A DNA stretch of 47,673 bases from contig NZ_LKBW01000235.1 of assembly GCF_002699855.1 (NCBI RefSeq), positions 1 to 47,673 of the forward strand. Reading direction: 5' to 3'. Positions 46,751 through 47,673 of the stretch are shown here, piece after piece. The notes beneath the pieces were generated by a model. The model was not told the origin of the DNA. It was given only the letters and a program-made list of their open reading frames with translations, and did not search any database. How positions within the stretch are numbered: the stretch's first letter is position 1; the number at the start of each line of letters is the position of its first letter. The stretch comes from Pseudomonas amygdali. GTDB taxonomy: Bacteria > Pseudomonadota > Gammaproteobacteria > Pseudomonadales > Pseudomonadaceae. Made by a program: the position numbers and the translations under genes.

Positions 46751-47479
46751 ATGAGCAGCAATATCGAAATTCGTTCTGTGGTCTATCAGATCGATGGCCA
46801 GACTTATGAAAGCCGTCTTGCCTACGACCCGAAAGCTAGCGCTGCACAGCCAGGCCTGTTGATGGCGCCTAACTGGATGGGTGTCAGCCAGGGTGCTGAA
46901 GACATCGCCAAAGCGGTCGCTGCGAAGGGTTATGTAGTGCTGCTGGCTGATCTTTACGGTCAGCAGATTCGCCCGAGTAACAATGACGAGGCGGGCGCTG
47001 CCATGACGCCGCTCAAGAATGATCGCGGTCTTCTGCGCAAGCGTATGCAGGCAGGCCTCGACCAGTTGTTGAGCCAGGCGGATGTGTCTCTGGACTCAAG
47101 CAAGATCGCAACATTCGGTTTCTGCTTCGGTGGCTGCTGCTCGCTGGAGCTCGCACGTACCGGGGCCGAGCTGAAGGCTGCCATTTCGTTTCACGGTACC
47201 CTGGACACGCCCAACCCGGCTGATGCGAAGAACGTCAAGGGCTCGGTGCTGGTTCTCCACGGCGCGTCGGACCCGCTGGTGCCGAAAGAGCAGTTAACTG
47301 CTTTTGAAGAGGAAATGAACGCCGCTGGTGTGGACTGGCAGCTGCACAGTTACGGTGGGGCATTCCATTCCTTCACCGACCCGCACGCCAATGTTCCCGG
47401 CATGATGATGTACGACGCCAAAGTGTCGAGCCGTGCGTTCAAGTCGATGCATGATTTGTTGAGCGAAGTGTTCGGCTGA
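46751..47479 (+). CDS. dienelactone hydrolase family protein
   Basis: 242 residues, alpha/beta hydrolase. The nucleophile is C125 in GFCFGGCC, the cysteine type seen in dienelactone hydrolases; the Asp is in HGASDPLV and the His in GGAFHSFTDP. No aromatic-degradation genes lie nearby, so a role in ring cleavage is not supported; general ester or lactone hydrolysis is more likely. CAGGAG lies 8 bp before the ATG. Confidence 0.88.
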   Translation: MSSNIEIRSVVYQIDGQTYESRLAYDPKASAAQPGLLMAPNWMGVSQGAEDIAKAVAAKGYVVLLADLYGQQIRPSNNDEAGAAMTPLKNDRGLLRKRMQAGLDQLLSQADVSLDSSKIATFGFCFGGCCSLELARTGAELKAAISFHGTLDTPNPADAKNVKGSVLVLHGASDPLVPKEQLTAFEEEMNAAGVDWQLHSYGGAFHSFTDPHANVPGMMMYDAKVSSRAFKSMHDLLSEVFG

Positions 47480-47616
47480 AGGAACGCCTATCGTCCCCTA
47501 GGGCGTGCAGGGGAACACTATCGTGCCCATGCTCCGCGTGGGCATGCCGGTCTGGGCGCTCTGCGTCCTCTTTCGACGCAGAGCGTCGTGAACTGCATTC
47601 CCACGCTGGAGTGGTA
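47480..47616. repeat. REP-type palindromes before the right IS end
   Basis: Contains TGCCCA-TGCTCCGCG-TGGGCA, GCTCTGCGTC/GACGCAGAGC and a partial arm CATTCCCACGCT broken by the IS. No gene. Confidence 0.7.
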
Positions 47617-47673
47617 TGCCCCCCGAAGGTTGGACAATTATCCACTTACGCTGCCTTGGCGGCCTGCATCCTG
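47617..47673 (-). mobile_element. IS3-family insertion sequence, 3' end only
   Basis: The inverted repeat TGCCCCCCGAAGGTTGGAC (47617-47635) marks the transposase-distal end of an element that continues off the right edge. It pairs with the 59-77 repeat of the left element, one mismatch in 19. Both elements have their genes on the minus strand, so the copies are direct repeats. Confidence 0.8.
47646..47673 (-). CDS. IS3-family transposase OrfB, C-terminal fragment
   Basis: The last eight residues, RMQAAKAA, then TAA (47648-47646). The tail fits the end of IS3-family DDE transposases (usually ...LSPVxYR...). Only the 3' end is in the window; the catalytic part lies to the right. Confidence 0.65.

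Overview
This window is an ordinary chromosomal segment of a fluorescent pseudomonad, most likely the Pseudomonas syringae group. That call rests on gene order (divergent gltA next to sdhCDAB-sucAB-lpd-sucCD; leuCD-leuB-asd; gltX beside tRNA-Ala/tRNA-Glu), the high-GC codon use, and the Pseudomonas-type REP palindromes (GTGGGAGCGAAC...GTTCGC). The species is inferred from recall of protein families; no search was run.

Layout. Both edges are cut inside copies of one IS3-family insertion sequence in the same orientation (1-77 and 47617-47673). Between them: gltX; a tRNA Ala-Glu-Ala-Glu array (1819-2308); a hotdog thioesterase; dusC; a small heat-shock gene with a sigma32 promoter and a ROSE-type RNA thermometer; a PAS-PAS-GGDEF-EAL protein and a LysR regulator on the minus strand; leuC, leuD, leuB and asd (leucine, and lysine/threonine/methionine precursors); a D-galactonate catabolic cluster dgoK-dgoA-dgoD-dgoT with an IclR regulator (12646-17989); a zinc alcohol dehydrogenase divergent from an AraC regulator; ETF-ubiquinone oxidoreductase divergent from etfB-etfA, with a PsrA-like operator between them; a small envelope block (periplasmic binding protein, two lipoproteins with overlapping genes, a MocR regulator, a Lys/Pro-rich lipoprotein, a YkgJ cysteine-cluster protein and a truncated START-domain gene); the TCA-cycle block gltA // sdhCDAB-sucAB-lpd-sucCD (29259-42386); then brnQ, a small Ala-rich lipoprotein, htpG and a dienelactone hydrolase.

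How it works together. The 29-42 kb block encodes citrate synthase, succinate dehydrogenase, the 2-oxoglutarate dehydrogenase complex and succinyl-CoA synthetase. The ETF block feeds electrons from acyl-CoA dehydrogenases to the quinone pool, and its PsrA-like box suggests control by fatty acids. The dgo cluster yields pyruvate and glyceraldehyde 3-phosphate. ibpA and htpG share sigma32-type promoters.

I found no convincing undescribed multi-gene system. The signals most worth a second look are non-coding: structured leaders before sucC and sucA with mutually exclusive helices, a hairpin over the lpd ribosome-binding site beside a heptamer repeat, the PsrA-like site, REP modules in swapped order, the paired IS ends, and an apparent truncation of a START-domain gene beside gltA.
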